13,246 nt of DNA from G039029935 sp039029935 (GTDB lineage Bacteria > Chloroflexota > Anaerolineae > Caldilineales > Caldilineaceae): the NCBI GenBank assembly GCA_039029935.1, contig JBCCFC010000234.1:1-13246 (forward strand). The letters run 5' to 3'. The position numbers were made by a program, and so were the translations under genes. Within the stretch, counting starts at the first letter, position 1, and every line of letters begins with the position of its first letter. Positions 13,160-13,246 of this stretch are shown piece by piece. The notes beneath the pieces are model-generated. The model did no database searches. It was not told where the DNA came from and saw only the letters and a list, made by a program, of their open reading frames with translations.

Positions 13160-13246
13160 TGAGTGATGAGTGATGAGTGATGAGTGATGAGTGATGAGTG
13201 ATGAGTGATGAGTGATGAGTGATGAGTGATGAGTGATGAGTGATGA
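13147..13246 (+). repeat. Perfect GAGTGAT heptamer array, 14 copies to the window edge
   Basis: GAGTGAT is repeated without error from 13147 to the last base (14 copies plus two bases) and continues past the edge. The peptidase stop codon TGA (13157-13159) lies inside the second copy. Degenerate copies of the same heptamer occur at 2059-2093 in the opposite orientation. Confidence 0.97.

Overview
This window looks like chromosomal DNA of a member of the Chloroflexota (class unresolved) with fairly balanced base composition. The lineage call is an inference. It rests on a three-gene set (MSMEG_4193-type phosphatase, DUF3090, SCO1664-type kinase-like protein) that I know from Actinobacteria and Chloroflexi, on a fused sugar-phosphate nucleotidyltransferase/phosphomannomutase-like protein, and on a Uma2/DUF820 protein placed among housekeeping genes. 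No rRNA, tRNA, CRISPR array, phage gene or transposase gene was seen.

Layout. 13-699 (-): OmpR/PhoB-type response regulator, with a leader (751-838) that can fold into competing hairpins. 1066-1986 (+): ECF-type sigma factor with an acidic N-terminal extension, followed by an unrecognised tail-anchored protein (2121-2648, +) and two overlapping hairpins. 2753-3058 (-): small nucleotidyltransferase pseudogene with a stop codon in its active-site motif. 3077-4609 (-): gltX. 4645-5502 (-): Uma2-family protein. 5603-6151 (-): tsaE. 6330-8936 (-): the 868-residue fusion protein. 9056-11317 (-): the phosphatase / DUF3090 / kinase-like triad, transcribed in the order 10658-11317, 10094-10642, 9056-9799. 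11624-13159 (+): M1-family metallopeptidase lipoprotein, divergent from the triad.

How the genes fit together. The left end is regulatory: a response regulator and a sigma factor with its probable partner, divergently transcribed. The middle minus-strand block carries tRNA functions (glutamyl-tRNA charging; t6A modification through TsaE) and nucleotide-sugar supply for glycans. The triad pairs a PI3/4-kinase-like protein with a histidine phosphatase and a small zinc-knuckle protein. Its biochemical role is unknown to me, and it is the best candidate here for an undescribed system.

The most unusual property of the window is its density of short tandem repeats with unrelated units. Main units are 15 bp (inside the sigma gene), 16 bp, 7 bp, 17 bp, 15 bp (different sequence), 28 bp, 8 bp and 7 bp again. 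Almost all lie between genes. Two begin at or contain the stop codon of the gene before them, and the 28-bp array sits in the leader of the peptidase gene, where each unit can fold into a hairpin.
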